Assembly: GCF_001294575.1 (NCBI RefSeq)
Contig: NZ_CP012676.1
Location: 1,860,001-1,924,000 of the forward strand
Reading direction: 5' to 3'
DNA from: Pseudomonas versuta
Lineage (GTDB): Bacteria > Pseudomonadota > Gammaproteobacteria > Pseudomonadales > Pseudomonadaceae
DNA: 64,000 bases
Positions 44,155 to 53,310 of this stretch are shown here, piece after piece. Under the pieces are notes generated by a model, which was not told where the DNA came from, did no database searches, and saw only the letters and a program-made list of their open reading frames with translations. Numbering within the stretch: position 1 is the first letter of the stretch; each line of letters starts with the position of its first letter. A program made the position numbers and the translations under genes.

Positions 44155-44503
44155 AGGGTTGTCTCTCTAGTGTGCCCATCAAGTGATTAACCGTCGGCTG
44201 GGCGTACCGTTCGGTTGGTTACATGTACTGATGACCTCAGCCCCAGCTCAGGTCACATCGTTTTTTTGATTTTTTAAAGTATTTTTTTCAAACCTGATCC
44301 ACATCAATTTTTAACCGCCTCACTTCCCCCCCTGCAGAGATTTTATCTCTACGAGCGCATCCGTGACTTGATGTGAGTATTTGGCTATGTGGCTTATAGA
44401 GAATTGATCCAAGTAGCCGTCTCGGTTTTGTCCTACGTTACACGTAGCTTTAATTACGGCCTGTTCTAATCCCCATTTATGTTTTTGGCGCCAAGGAACA
44501 GTC
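44155..44503. other. Divergent intergenic region with hairpins upstream of the sigma-54 activator
   Basis: No gene is supported in these 349 bases. An imperfect hairpin TGACCTCAGC/GCTCAGGTCA (44232-44255, one mismatch, 4-nt loop) is followed after five bases by seven T residues, a terminator-like layout on the + strand. A second small hairpin AGAGATTTTATCTCT lies near 44336, and CTACGTTACACGTAG near 44434. The activator gene has AAGGAA about 6 nt before its ATG. Confidence 0.5.
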
Positions 44504-45829
44504 ATGCTTGCGATGTCCACCCCGCGACGTCTTCTAGTGGTTGATCCCTGTGATGATTGTCACAGGATATTTCCGGGCTTGCGCACCATTGGTTGGGCGG
44601 TCGATAGCTGCAGCCTGGAGTCCGTCAGCAACCACACATGTGATGTCGGGTTGTTCAGGCTCCAGCCTTTTCACCTTGAGCACCCTGAAGCCGTCAAAGA
44701 CATGATCAGTCGCAGCGGCACCGAATGGATTGCGGTACTCAGTGCAGACGTTTTGAAGCTCAGAAACGTGGGCGATTTTGTTTGCGAGTGGTTTTTTGAC
44801 TTTCATACGCTTCCCTTTGATGTTTCCCGGGTCCAGGTCACGCTTGGCCGTGCATTCGGCATGGCCCGTTTACGTGGTCATGCCACCACCGCGGACAAAA
44901 ATACCGGGCATGAGTTGCTGGGCCAAAGCCGGGTCATTCATGACTTGCGTAAATTGCTGGGAAAATTGGCGCCTACCGAATCGCCCATATTGATCCGTGG
45001 CGAGAGCGGCACGGGAAAGGAACTGGTAGCCCGTACCTTGCATCGTGAATCCCAGCGCAACGGTAAACCCTTTGTGGCAATCAATTGCGGCGCGATCCCT
45101 GAACACTTGATTCAGTCAGAACTCTTTGGCCACGAGAAGGGCGCTTTTACCGGTGCGCATCAGCGCAAGATCGGGCGTATCGAAACGGCCAATGGAGGCA
45201 CCCTGTTTCTGGATGAAATCGGTGACCTGCCATTGGAGTTGCAAGCCAACCTGTTACGTTTTTTGCAGGAAAAACACATCGAGCGGGTAGGGGGAAGCCA
45301 GCCGATCCCCGTTGATGTTCGGGTACTTGCAGCAACCCACGTCGATCTGGAAGCAGCCATTGTCGACGGCAGGTTTCGTGAAGATCTGTACTACAGGCTT
45401 AACGTATTACAGGTCGTCACCGCCCCTTTACGGGATCGCCCGGGTGATCTGGCATTGCTGGCCAATCACTTTTCCCATCTTTATAGCCTGGAGACCGGGC
45501 GTCGCCCGCGAACCTTCAGTGAGGATGCATTGTTTGCCATGAGCATTCATTCCTGGCCTGGCAATATTCGCGAGCTGGCCAACCGTGTGCGACGTGGCCT
45601 GGTATTGGCTGAAGGGCGTCAGATCGGGGCGCCTGATCTTGGGTTGGAGTCGTGTTTGCCGGTCATAGAAGTATCGGGCACGCTGGAGGACTACATAAGC
45701 CGTGCCGAATGTCAGGCATTGCGCGACGTCTTGCACCGGCACAGTGACAACTTGAGCATTGCAGCCAAGGTGCTGGGCGTTTCGCGTCCCACGTTCTACC
45801 GGTTACTGCACAAGCATCAAATCCGTTAA
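44504..45829 (+). CDS. Sigma-54-dependent transcriptional activator with VpsR-like N-terminal domain
   Basis: A 441-residue enhancer-binding protein. The N-terminal 125 residues resemble the degenerate receiver-like domain of VpsR-type regulators (LLVVDPCDDC, without a full acidic pocket). The AAA+ domain has Walker A GESGTGKE (166-173), the sigma-54 contact loop GAFTGA (213-218) and Walker B LFLDEIG (Asp237, Glu238). The C-terminal Fis-type HTH is NLSIAAKVLGVSRPTFYRLL. It is convergent with fapF and the fap operon has a sigma-54 promoter, so fap is a plausible target. Signal unknown; such proteins often respond to cyclic di-GMP. Confidence 0.88.
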   Translation: MLAMSTPRRLLVVDPCDDCHRIFPGLRTIGWAVDSCSLESVSNHTCDVGLFRLQPFHLEHPEAVKDMISRSGTEWIAVLSADVLKLRNVGDFVCEWFFDFHTLPFDVSRVQVTLGRAFGMARLRGHATTADKNTGHELLGQSRVIHDLRKLLGKLAPTESPILIRGESGTGKELVARTLHRESQRNGKPFVAINCGAIPEHLIQSELFGHEKGAFTGAHQRKIGRIETANGGTLFLDEIGDLPLELQANLLRFLQEKHIERVGGSQPIPVDVRVLAATHVDLEAAIVDGRFREDLYYRLNVLQVVTAPLRDRPGDLALLANHFSHLYSLETGRRPRTFSEDALFAMSIHSWPGNIRELANRVRRGLVLAEGRQIGAPDLGLESCLPVIEVSGTLEDYISRAECQALRDVLHRHSDNLSIAAKVLGVSRPTFYRLLHKHQIR

Positions 45830-45845
45830 GGCAGTTTAAAAAGAA

Positions 45846-45888
45846 AAGGCCCGCAGCATTTATCCGCTGCGGGCCTTTTTTTGCGGGC
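45846..45888. terminator. Bidirectional terminator between the activator and fapF
   Basis: AAGGCCCGCAGC pairs with GCTGCGGGCCTT around an ATTTATCC loop, followed by a run of seven T. A further GCGGGCTGGCCCGC palindrome follows immediately. It serves both convergent genes. Confidence 0.92.
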
Positions 45889-45903
45889 TGGCCCGCAGGA
45901 TGC

Positions 45904-47193
45904 CTAGAAGTAATACGGGAATTTCAGGCTGAAGGTGAAGTCAGGTGCATCCTCTGTCAGACCTATGGACAGATTGGGCACTATCGTCAATTTGTCGGTG
46001 GCTGCAATAGTCATACCGACGTTGAAGTAACCTGCGTTGGCATCGCTGGTGGTGACGGTTTGCCAGTCGCCGCCATCTTGCTTGAGTTTGCTCTTTTTCT
46101 GGATCAGGTCAGAGACGGAGAACGACATACTCATTTTCTCGTTCAAGGCAAATGCCACGCCGGCACCCAGCTGGAAGCTGTCGCCCAGTTTGACCTTGCC
46201 TGGTTGAGTCAGACCCACTGTTGAGCTGATGTCGTCAAACGAGCCTTCCAGGTTATGGGTGTACGACAGCGTTCCGAACAGCACGGCAGGGTCGAAGGTT
46301 TTAACCAGGGAGATGCCGGGGCTGATCGACCACACACCATTGCCAGTGGGCAAGTCTTCGGGGGTGAAAATGTTGGTGTTGGACCCGGACTGGATCAGTT
46401 TGATGCCGAATGGATCTTTGCCTGTAGGCGCTTTGACACGCATGGTAAAGACGGCATCCGGGGTGTTTTCCGACTCGTCGAGGAACTTGTAAGCCACACC
46501 AAAGTTGACGTCCCCAATCGTCGGGTCGCGGGTCACAGTTTGCTCCGAGGCGGCTTGTGCATCGCCACCATTGGCACCTCCGGACTGGTAAGCCGACTCG
46601 CGATAAATCACAGGAACGTTTACGTCGAACTGCCAGCGGTTATCCAGGTTGTAGCGGCCGGTCAGGTCCATTGTCCATGTATCAGCCTTGATGCGATCCA
46701 GGTTGAGGTTGCCGAGAAAGATAGAGTCAAGAGCCAGAAAACCGTTAAGAATCAACTGGCGCGTGTCGTAATGGGAGTAGGTGAGTCCGGATTCGAAACT
46801 GAACTTGCCACCGCCGAAAAAACCACTGGCCTCGTCGTACAGGTTGACCACACTTTTGGCCGGGGCGGAGTCATCTTTGAGTGACTCCCCGTAAGAACTG
46901 CTGCCTGTACCTCCTGCAGCGCCGCCACTGGCTGTGGCGACATTCTTGTTGGCAACCATGTCGGCCGGTGATTTCGCCAGACGCCTGGGGACAGGAGATG
47001 CCGGTTGCTCTTCTACTTGGTGTACACGCTGTTCCAGTACTGCCAGTGCTTTTTGCTGTTGGTCATAACGTTGACGCAATTCCAACAGTTCTTGTTTTAA
47101 TTGCTCTATATCCTCAGGGGCTGCATAAAGCAGGGCTGATGGAAAAAGAGTGCTCATACAGATAACGGCGCGAATGGTAATCAATCGATGCAT
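45904..47193 (-). CDS. fapF: Functional amyloid system outer-membrane secretin-like porin FapF
   Basis: A 429-residue outer-membrane protein. The signal peptide [13 protein letters not shown]... is cleaved near LYA-APED, followed by a coiled coil at about 27-65 ([17 protein letters not shown]) that in FapF forms a trimeric plug. A long beta-barrel region ends in KFPYYF, a C-terminal aromatic typical of outer-membrane barrels. FapF is the channel through which FapB, FapC and FapE reach the surface. It is the last fap gene, followed by a strong terminator. Confidence 0.93.
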   Translation of the reverse strand: MHRLITIRAVICMSTLFPSALLYAAPEDIEQLKQELLELRQRYDQQQKALAVLEQRVHQVEEQPASPVPRRLAKSPADMVANKNVATASGGAAGGTGSSSYGESLKDDSAPAKSVVNLYDEASGFFGGGKFSFESGLTYSHYDTRQLILNGFLALDSIFLGNLNLDRIKADTWTMDLTGRYNLDNRWQFDVNVPVIYRESAYQSGGANGGDAQAASEQTVTRDPTIGDVNFGVAYKFLDESENTPDAVFTMRVKAPTGKDPFGIKLIQSGSNTNIFTPEDLPTGNGVWSISPGISLVKTFDPAVLFGTLSYTHNLEGSFDDISSTVGLTQPGKVKLGDSFQLGAGVAFALNEKMSMSFSVSDLIQKKSKLKQDGGDWQTVTTSDANAGYFNVGMTIAATDKLTIVPNLSIGLTEDAPDFTFSLKFPYYF

Positions 47194-47241
47194 GAAATAA
47201 ACCGTCCAGTTTTATATCTATATGAAGCGCTGGATACTAGT

Positions 47242-47985
47242 TCAATAACCCAAGTTGCGGAGACCTTTTAATTGAGTAAGATTGCAGTCCAATGCACCCG
47301 TAGTTGGCAGGTTGTTGCGTAAGACCACATTTAATTGGGTCATGTTGTTAACCATGTTACCTGCGCCCAATAAGGTGGTGTTTTGTAACACTCCGCCCTG
47401 AGCTATTTGCTGCAATGAACTGCCTTGATTATTATTGGCCTGAACCGCCAATTGAATGCCGCCACCGGACGCTGAAACTGTTAAATTCCCTGCGCCGCTG
47501 GAAATGGATACCGGATTATTGGCGCTTAATACCACGCCTTGCTGATTTACCGCTGGCGCTTGATTGGCCTCACTCATATTAATATCGACATTATTATATG
47601 CGCTGTTGTTATCACCCGCCGCGCGCACGCTTTGAGTCACGCCTTGTCCAGTGGTCAAGCCTGCGCCTCCTGTGACGGTGCCTGAACCTTGGGTGACGGG
47701 TGCACCGTTGCCGGCTGAACTGTAGGTCGATACATAAAACTGCGGTTTAACGGTGTTGCTTTGTATTTGCATGGAGGTGCTTGCGCCCACCAAATCACCA
47801 TTGCGGCTGGTCCAGGAACTGCTCATTACAATACCAAAGCTGATGATTCGACCCGGCATGACAAAGCGTCCACGCAAATCAGCCATTTCATTGTCTTTGA
47901 GTTCGACCGGTTTGAAGGTTGATGCTGCCTGGGCCGGCAGGCTGACTGCAATACACGCGGCAATCAGCCAATAGGGAATGTTCAT
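47242..47985 (-). CDS. fapE: Functional amyloid minor component FapE
   Basis: A 247-residue secreted protein with signal peptide MNIPYWLIAACIAVSLPAQA-A. The interior is rich in Asn, Gln, Ser and Gly (NNNQGSSLQQIAQGGVLQNT) and carries LNVVLRNNLP near the end, as in FapE. It is thought to be a minor fibre component or extracellular chaperone of FapC fibrils. It lies 45 nt after fapD and 48 nt before fapF in the standard order. Confidence 0.92.
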   Translation of the reverse strand: MNIPYWLIAACIAVSLPAQAASTFKPVELKDNEMADLRGRFVMPGRIISFGIVMSSSWTSRNGDLVGASTSMQIQSNTVKPQFYVSTYSSAGNGAPVTQGSGTVTGGAGLTTGQGVTQSVRAAGDNNSAYNNVDINMSEANQAPAVNQQGVVLSANNPVSISSGAGNLTVSASGGGIQLAVQANNNQGSSLQQIAQGGVLQNTTLLGAGNMVNNMTQLNVVLRNNLPTTGALDCNLTQLKGLRNLGY

Positions 47986-48030
47986 GGGCTGCTCCAGGAG
48001 CCAGGGGCTCCGCGGTCATCATTGGCACGC

Positions 48031-48711
48031 CTAAAAGAAATCGCTCTGGATAAATCCGAAATCCATCAGCTCTGCATCCTTGACCGGGCTGAACATGTCG
48101 AGCTTGTTCTTGACTGTCAGCGGAGCAGAGGGGTTCAGCAGCGTATTGGTCTTGTCATAACCGGGGCCGATGATCGCAAAGACGATGCCATTCCAGCCTT
48201 TGGCAAAGTCTTCATGGGAGAATCGTTTATGCCCAAGTACCGGGTCGGCGATATACACCCAGTCTTTTTGCGCACGCTGCATGACGACAAAGTGCTTGTA
48301 ACCCCGTATATCCAGAAGGACAACCACGGGAATACTGACACTTTCCAGGCTTTCGGTCGGAATCCTGTATCCCCGTGCCCGCATGCCGATGCTTTCCAGA
48401 TAACGCTTCATGTCGAGCATTGAAAACCCCTGGGTACGAACCAGGTTCTGGTCTGCGTTGATCAGCATGCCTTTGATGATTTGATCTTCATTGACGTCCA
48501 GCCAATAGGCCTGACGCAGCACGGTAGCCAGAGCCGCCGCACCACAACTGAAATCGGTTTTTTGTTCCACAATGTTCGCAAAGCGCCGCTCACGAATACT
48601 TTGTACGTGCTTGTAAACCAGAATGCCGCCAGGCATGGCGGCGACTGGCATCTGTGCGGCTTGAGTGACACCGGCCATACAGAACAACAAGCAGAGCGCA
48701 AGCGTACGCAT
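48031..48711 (-). CDS. fapD: C39-family cysteine protease FapD
   Basis: A 226-residue C39-like peptidase. The ATG at 48711 gives a signal peptide ending near VTQAAQ; a longer reading would overlap fapC. Catalytic residues appear as Cys56 (TDFSCGAAAL), His140 (GYKHFVV) and Asp156 (IADP). FapD is needed for processing or export in Fap biogenesis. A terminator-like hairpin lies between fapC and fapD, so fapDEF may be expressed below fapC. AAGGTG serves as its ribosome site. Confidence 0.92.
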   Translation of the reverse strand: MRTLALCLLFCMAGVTQAAQMPVAAMPGGILVYKHVQSIRERRFANIVEQKTDFSCGAAALATVLRQAYWLDVNEDQIIKGMLINADQNLVRTQGFSMLDMKRYLESIGMRARGYRIPTESLESVSIPVVVLLDIRGYKHFVVMQRAQKDWVYIADPVLGHKRFSHEDFAKGWNGIVFAIIGPGYDKTNTLLNPSAPLTVKNKLDMFSPVKDAELMDFGFIQSDFF

Positions 48712-48729
48712 GATGGTCACACCTTGAAT

Positions 48730-48762
48730 GAAGAAAAAGGGCCCCGTAATCGAGGCCCTTGT
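48730..48762 (-). terminator. Terminator-like hairpin (attenuator) between fapC and fapD
   Basis: On the minus strand AAGGGCC and GGCCCTT (48737-48760) form a 7-bp stem with a 10-nt loop, followed by TTTTTCTT. It begins 13 nt after the fapC stop. Partial termination here would raise fapABC over fapDEF. Confidence 0.75.
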
Positions 48763-48772
48763 GACGGTCAGA

Positions 48773-49783
<1,011 letters not shown>

Positions 49784-49852
49784 GGTGATTCTCCGTGCAT
49801 TATTAGTGAGTTAAGTGTTGGGACTTTCTAATTGCACTGCTTGGTAGTCGAG

Positions 49853-50425
49853 TCAGTCAGCAACCCGGATATTCAGGGTGTTAGCCATGCGGTTCCCCAC
49901 CCCTGCACTCTGGTTTAACTGCACGACCCCGCGGCTGCCGGTGAAGGCCTGATCGCTGGTAACGACCTGGCGGCTGCCGCTTACGGGGGCTACAGTTCCC
50001 GAGCCTGGTAACAGCGCCACGTTTTGCTGTGACAAGGCGCTGTCATCGATGCCTTGTGGCTGGGCACTAATGCCGATCCGCACTGCATTGATCATTTGAT
50101 TGTTGGCTCCGGCAGATTGGTTGACACCTATCACGCCGTTGCCATTGCTGAATGAGTTGCCCTGAATCGCTGCCTTGGCATTGAGCGAAGGGTCGGCCGC
50201 TGTGTCGAGTTTCTGGCTGATCCGGGTGGAAGCACTGCCTTGTGTACCAATAGCGATTGCCCGACTGTTGACCTGCTGCTGTTGGTCGCCCGCAGCCTGG
50301 TTGACCGTAATGTTGCCGCGGTAGTTGACGCCGGAATTGTTGATCTCGGCGTTGTTATCGGATGCTGCAAGTACCTGGGTACTGGCGAGCAGCGCAACGG
50401 CCAATAAGGGCAGGGCGAAAGTCAT
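49853..50425 (-). CDS. fapB: Amyloid nucleator subunit FapB
   Basis: A 190-residue secreted protein with signal peptide MTFALPLLAVALLASTQVLA. It has three shorter FapC-like repeats: NYRGNITVNQAAGDQQQQVN, NGNGVIGVNQSAGANNQMIN and GSRGVVQLNQSAGVGNRMAN, the same G-x-NQxAGxxN pattern. No C-terminal CxxC is present, as expected for FapB. It is thought to nucleate FapC polymerisation. fapB starts 4 nt after the fapA stop. Confidence 0.93.
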   Translation of the reverse strand: MTFALPLLAVALLASTQVLAASDNNAEINNSGVNYRGNITVNQAAGDQQQQVNSRAIAIGTQGSASTRISQKLDTAADPSLNAKAAIQGNSFSNGNGVIGVNQSAGANNQMINAVRIGISAQPQGIDDSALSQQNVALLPGSGTVAPVSGSRQVVTSDQAFTGSRGVVQLNQSAGVGNRMANTLNIRVAD

Positions 50426-50429
50426 GATG

Positions 50430-50870
50430 TTATTTCCCCTGACTCAGCGCAGTGAGTGGGCTCATACCCTGTTCAATGCTGCGACTGATGGTGTTGCTGA
50501 CCGTACCGCCGCTCCCGCCGCCATGACCGCCGGTCATACCTGGCAGGCCATTGGTTGTATTCAGGCCTGGTAGAGAGTTGCCGTTAGGGATGATTGAACG
50601 GGCAATCGAAGTACCGCTGCTGACACTGGCAAAGTCGCCATCACTGAGCTCACGCGAAGCACTGGTGATACGCACTGCGGGGTTGGCGTTTACAGTTGTG
50701 GGGTTAGGGTCCGGATGCATGGGCGGGTTGCCGACTGCAAAAGGTTGAACATCGCGGGTCAGTACAATCACGCCATCACCACCCGCTTGCGCAGTGCTGC
50801 AGATACTGAACAGAACAGTCAGGCTGCAGGCTGTGAGCAGAAGATGTTTGCCGCGATATAAATACCCCAT
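50430..50870 (-). CDS. fapA: Fap system periplasmic protein FapA
   Basis: A 146-residue protein with a signal peptide (TACSLTVLFSICSTAQA). The mature part is proline/asparagine-rich near the start and Gly-rich near the end (GMTGGHGGGSGG), matching FapA, thought to be a chaperone controlling FapB/FapC distribution. It is the first gene of the operon, 43 nt below the predicted sigma-54 transcription start. Confidence 0.9.
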   Translation of the reverse strand: MGYLYRGKHLLLTACSLTVLFSICSTAQAGGDGVIVLTRDVQPFAVGNPPMHPDPNPTTVNANPAVRITSASRELSDGDFASVSSGTSIARSIIPNGNSLPGLNTTNGLPGMTGGHGGGSGGTVSNTISRSIEQGMSPLTALSQGK

Positions 50871-50923
50871 GACCGTGTTCCTTCTTTATTGGCGCTGGCC
50901 CTAGTCAGCGCTATGAAGGAAGG

Positions 50924-50939
50924 AGCAGTACTTGTGCCA
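50924..50939 (-). promoter_or_regulatory. Sigma-54 (-24/-12) promoter of the fap operon
   Basis: On the minus strand this reads TGGCACAAGTACTGCT: the -24 element TGGCAC, five bases, then CTGC for the -12 element, with GG and GC exactly 10 bp apart. Transcription would start about 12 bp below the GC, near 50913, giving a 43-nt leader before fapA. An enhancer-binding protein gene lies at the other end of the operon. Confidence 0.85.
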
Positions 50940-51467
50940 CTTTAAATTAAGTGTTTAAAAACAAGCGGCCACAGCATTTTATTAATTCGCGCGAGGCGTT
51001 GCTGTTTCAAACCTGAGACGGCACGGGGCGAATATTGAGAGAAATAACGGGGCGGTAGACGTTGTACTTGATAACAGAGGGGGCTGTTTCAAAAACGTTA
51101 CACTTATTAAAGATTTCAGGGAGTATCGTTAATCAGCGGCTTGCAGGCATGGTCACTGTTTCATGAATGGACATATTGACTGCTTAACGCGCTAACTTTG
51201 CCAGCGTGCAGTGAAAACTTCATGCCTGCTGATTAACAGACTGAAGATTGCTGAGTAAGTTGCCTTGGCTTAGAGAATTTTTAATCGAGGAAAAAGCAGG
51301 CAGGCAATCAACAGGTGCCCGAACAAGCCGATATCGTGTGCTGCGCATCTTTAATTTGATTCAGACGCAAGGTCGCTCTTTATGAACTTTCGTATACATG
51401 AAAGCCATGTCAGGGTGCAGACCGCCGACCAGAAGGGGGGGGAGGCAACGGTCATGCACCCAGGTAT
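50940..51467. other. Upstream region of fap with repeats, no gene
   Basis: No gene is supported over 528 bases. Two copies of GCTGTTTCAAA (51001-51011 and 51083-51093) lie 60-160 bp above the sigma-54 promoter, where enhancer sites are expected. A bipartite inverted repeat GTTAATCAGC...AGGCATG (51128-51151) against CATGCCTGCTGATTAAC (51221-51237) follows. GGGTGCAGACC / GGTCATGCACCC (51413-51461) form a hairpin beyond the stop of the next minus-strand gene and may be its terminator, though a T run is lacking. Confidence 0.5.
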
Positions 51468-51926
51468 TTACTTGGCCTGGGCCTTTTCAAGGGTTTGAAT
51501 ACGCTGGTTCAACTCGCGGATCGATTCGATCAGCGGAGCCACCAGTTTGTCGTAGTCGACCTGCATCAGACCATCCTTGGTGCGCGTCAGCTCGGGGTAA
51601 ACCTGGGCAACTTCCTGGGCGACAACACCGATATCCTTGCGACCGCCATTTTTCCACTCGAACGAGACGCCCTGGATTTTCAACAAATTCTCGGTCGCCG
51701 ATTTCAGCGGTACTACTTTGGTTTTCAGGCTTTCATCGCTGAACGGGCAGCATTCGCCACCAATATCACCAAAACCCGGGCAGCCAGGGCCCAGCGGATT
51801 GCTCGGTGAACATTTGCTGCTGTTCGCCAACGGTGCGGTGGGGATGTCTGCTTGAGCAAAGGCGCTGGCCGCGAAGACCAGCGAGATAGCACTGAGGGTG
51901 CCAGAGGCAAAGGATATTGATTTCAT
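51468..51926 (-). CDS. Secreted protein with a Peptidase_S74 (intramolecular chaperone) domain
   Basis: A 152-residue protein with a clear signal peptide (MKSISFASGTLSAISLVFAA, cleavage near AFA-Q). Four cysteines (39, 49, 59, 60) lie in the short middle. Residues 62-148 match the Peptidase_S74 domain usually at the end of phage tail spikes: SDESLKTKVVPLKS with the Ser63-Asp64 and Lys68 pair, then VSFEWK, IGVVAQEVAQVYPEL and VDYDKLVAPLIESI. The end is a coiled coil. ATG 51926 has AAGG upstream. Here there is no spike to fold, so its role is unclear; it may be a cell-surface or adhesin accessory. Confidence 0.75.
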   Translation of the reverse strand: MKSISFASGTLSAISLVFAASAFAQADIPTAPLANSSKCSPSNPLGPGCPGFGDIGGECCPFSDESLKTKVVPLKSATENLLKIQGVSFEWKNGGRKDIGVVAQEVAQVYPELTRTKDGLMQVDYDKLVAPLIESIRELNQRIQTLEKAQAK

Positions 51927-52051
51927 TGTTTTACCTTGAGGTTGTAATGCCTTTCTCGCCAAATATTTGACGAGCGGCTCAAGGTAAAGCTTCAAAATTC
52001 TGTTTGATTTAGGAAAGCTCTGATTTTGCTAGGATTTTTCCTAAATTATTT

Positions 52052-52573
52052 TTACTTAAGTAATCGCTCAACTGCCAAACAAGCCTGATGCTGACGTGCT
52101 TGCCAGTCGCCGGTAATGATTTGCAGAGGTTGCCGGTGTTGTTCCAGCCACTGGCGGCTTGCTGTGAAGAACGCCTGACGTTCAGCCAGAGAAGGCTGGC
52201 AACGCTGGCCGTCGGGTATCCACTCCACATCATCGGGTGACAGCAGCAAGTGCAGGTCGTAATGCCGGCTCAGGAGTTCGGGTTCAAGCCAGGCCGGGCA
52301 GTCGCCAAACAGGGTCTGGCTCCACAGGATGTTGCTCAACAAATGGGTGTCCAGAATCAGCAGTTCAGGCTGTTGAACTCGGGCTTGATCTTCCCATTGC
52401 AGTTGACCTGCGGCAATGGCCGGAATATCTGCCAGGCAGGTGTCACGCGGGTTTTGCTCGATAAAGTAACGTACGTATTCGCCCACCAGGACGCCGCCAA
52501 AACGCTGTTGCAAGAGTGCCGACAGCCAGCTTTTACCACTCGATTCCGGCCCGGCCAGTACCACCACCTTCAT
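52052..52573 (-). CDS. NadR-like P-loop kinase (probable nicotinamide riboside kinase)
   Basis: A 173-residue P-loop protein (AAA_28/NadR kinase type). Walker A is AGPESSGKSWL; EYVRYFIEQ and LILDTHLLSN follow as in the NadR ribosylnicotinamide kinase domain. It lacks the adenylyltransferase and HTH parts of full NadR. Its start overlaps the pnuC stop (ATGA at 52570-52573), which strongly supports a role in phosphorylating imported nicotinamide riboside, trapping it for NAD synthesis. Confidence 0.85.
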   Translation of the reverse strand: MKVVVLAGPESSGKSWLSALLQQRFGGVLVGEYVRYFIEQNPRDTCLADIPAIAAGQLQWEDQARVQQPELLILDTHLLSNILWSQTLFGDCPAWLEPELLSRHYDLHLLLSPDDVEWIPDGQRCQPSLAERQAFFTASRQWLEQHRQPLQIITGDWQARQHQACLAVERLLK

Positions 52574-53133
52574 GTGCGCAGCGCCGGATCGCGGCGCCAG
52601 TCACGCCAGCCTTGAATGGCAATGACCGTGAACAGTGCATACAGGCCAGCCGTCAGGTACAGCTCCTGCCAGGCAAAAAACGCGATGTAGAGCACATCGA
52701 TCACAAACCACAGGGCCCAGCATTGCAGGCGTTTTTGCGCCATCCAGAGTTGTGCGACCAGGCTGAAAGCGGTCAGCGCTGCGTCTTGCCAGGGCACACT
52801 GGAGTCAGTCCAGTGCGCCATTGCCGCACCCAGGGCCAGACTGCCCACGGCACCGGCGACCAGACCACCGAGTACTTGCAGGGTGCTTAATCGAGTCACG
52901 ACACGGCCTTCGTGCTGCGTCCCGGCGCGGGTCCACTGCCACCAGCCATACACTTGTAGCACGGCAAAGAAGACCTGCAGGAGCATGCCGGAATACAGCT
53001 TCATCCCGAAGAAGATCCAGCTATACAGCAGCACCATGACCAGGCCGATCGGCCAGCACCAGGGGTTTTGTTTGACTGTTAACCATACGGAGATGACACC
53101 AAGCGCGGCGGCAAACAGTTCGAGCCCTGACAT
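52570..53133 (-). CDS. pnuC: Nicotinamide riboside transporter PnuC
   Basis: A 187-residue membrane protein with about seven hydrophobic segments. PnuC signatures include VISVWLTVKQNPWCWPIGL and LQCWALWFVIDVLYIAFF, with the paired tryptophans of the substrate site. ATG 53133 is chosen because AGGA lies 6 nt upstream; ATG 53139 directly abuts the same AGGA. It imports nicotinamide riboside by facilitated diffusion and is translationally coupled to a NadR-like kinase. Confidence 0.92.
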   Translation of the reverse strand: MSGLELFAAALGVISVWLTVKQNPWCWPIGLVMVLLYSWIFFGMKLYSGMLLQVFFAVLQVYGWWQWTRAGTQHEGRVVTRLSTLQVLGGLVAGAVGSLALGAAMAHWTDSSVPWQDAALTAFSLVAQLWMAQKRLQCWALWFVIDVLYIAFFAWQELYLTAGLYALFTVIAIQGWRDWRRDPALRT

Positions 53134-53204
53134 TGGCATTCCTGGGGGAGAGAGGAGGGCGGGGATTGTACCTGCAGGCAGGTGGCAGCTCTAGCAGGAT
53201 TCAC

Positions 53205-53306
53205 GTAGTCGCTGACGAGGCACGCAGGCTGCGATAGGGTTTCGCTTATTAAAAAGCGCGAGCCCTCCGGGCTTGATCGCAGCCTGCGTGCCTCGACAGC
53301 GACTAC
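53205..53306. repeat. Large inverted repeat (GTAGTCGCTG...GCTGCGAT family)
   Basis: Two 31-bp arms with one mismatch (53205-53235 and 53276-53306; ends GTAGTCGCTG and CAGCGACTAC, inner GCTGCGAT / ATCGCAGC) enclose 40 bp. This is a third REP-like family in the window, different from the GTAGGAGC and GGAGCTGGC types. It lies between pnuC and the convergent-side GT39 gene. Confidence 0.88.
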
Positions 53307-53310
53307 AGGT

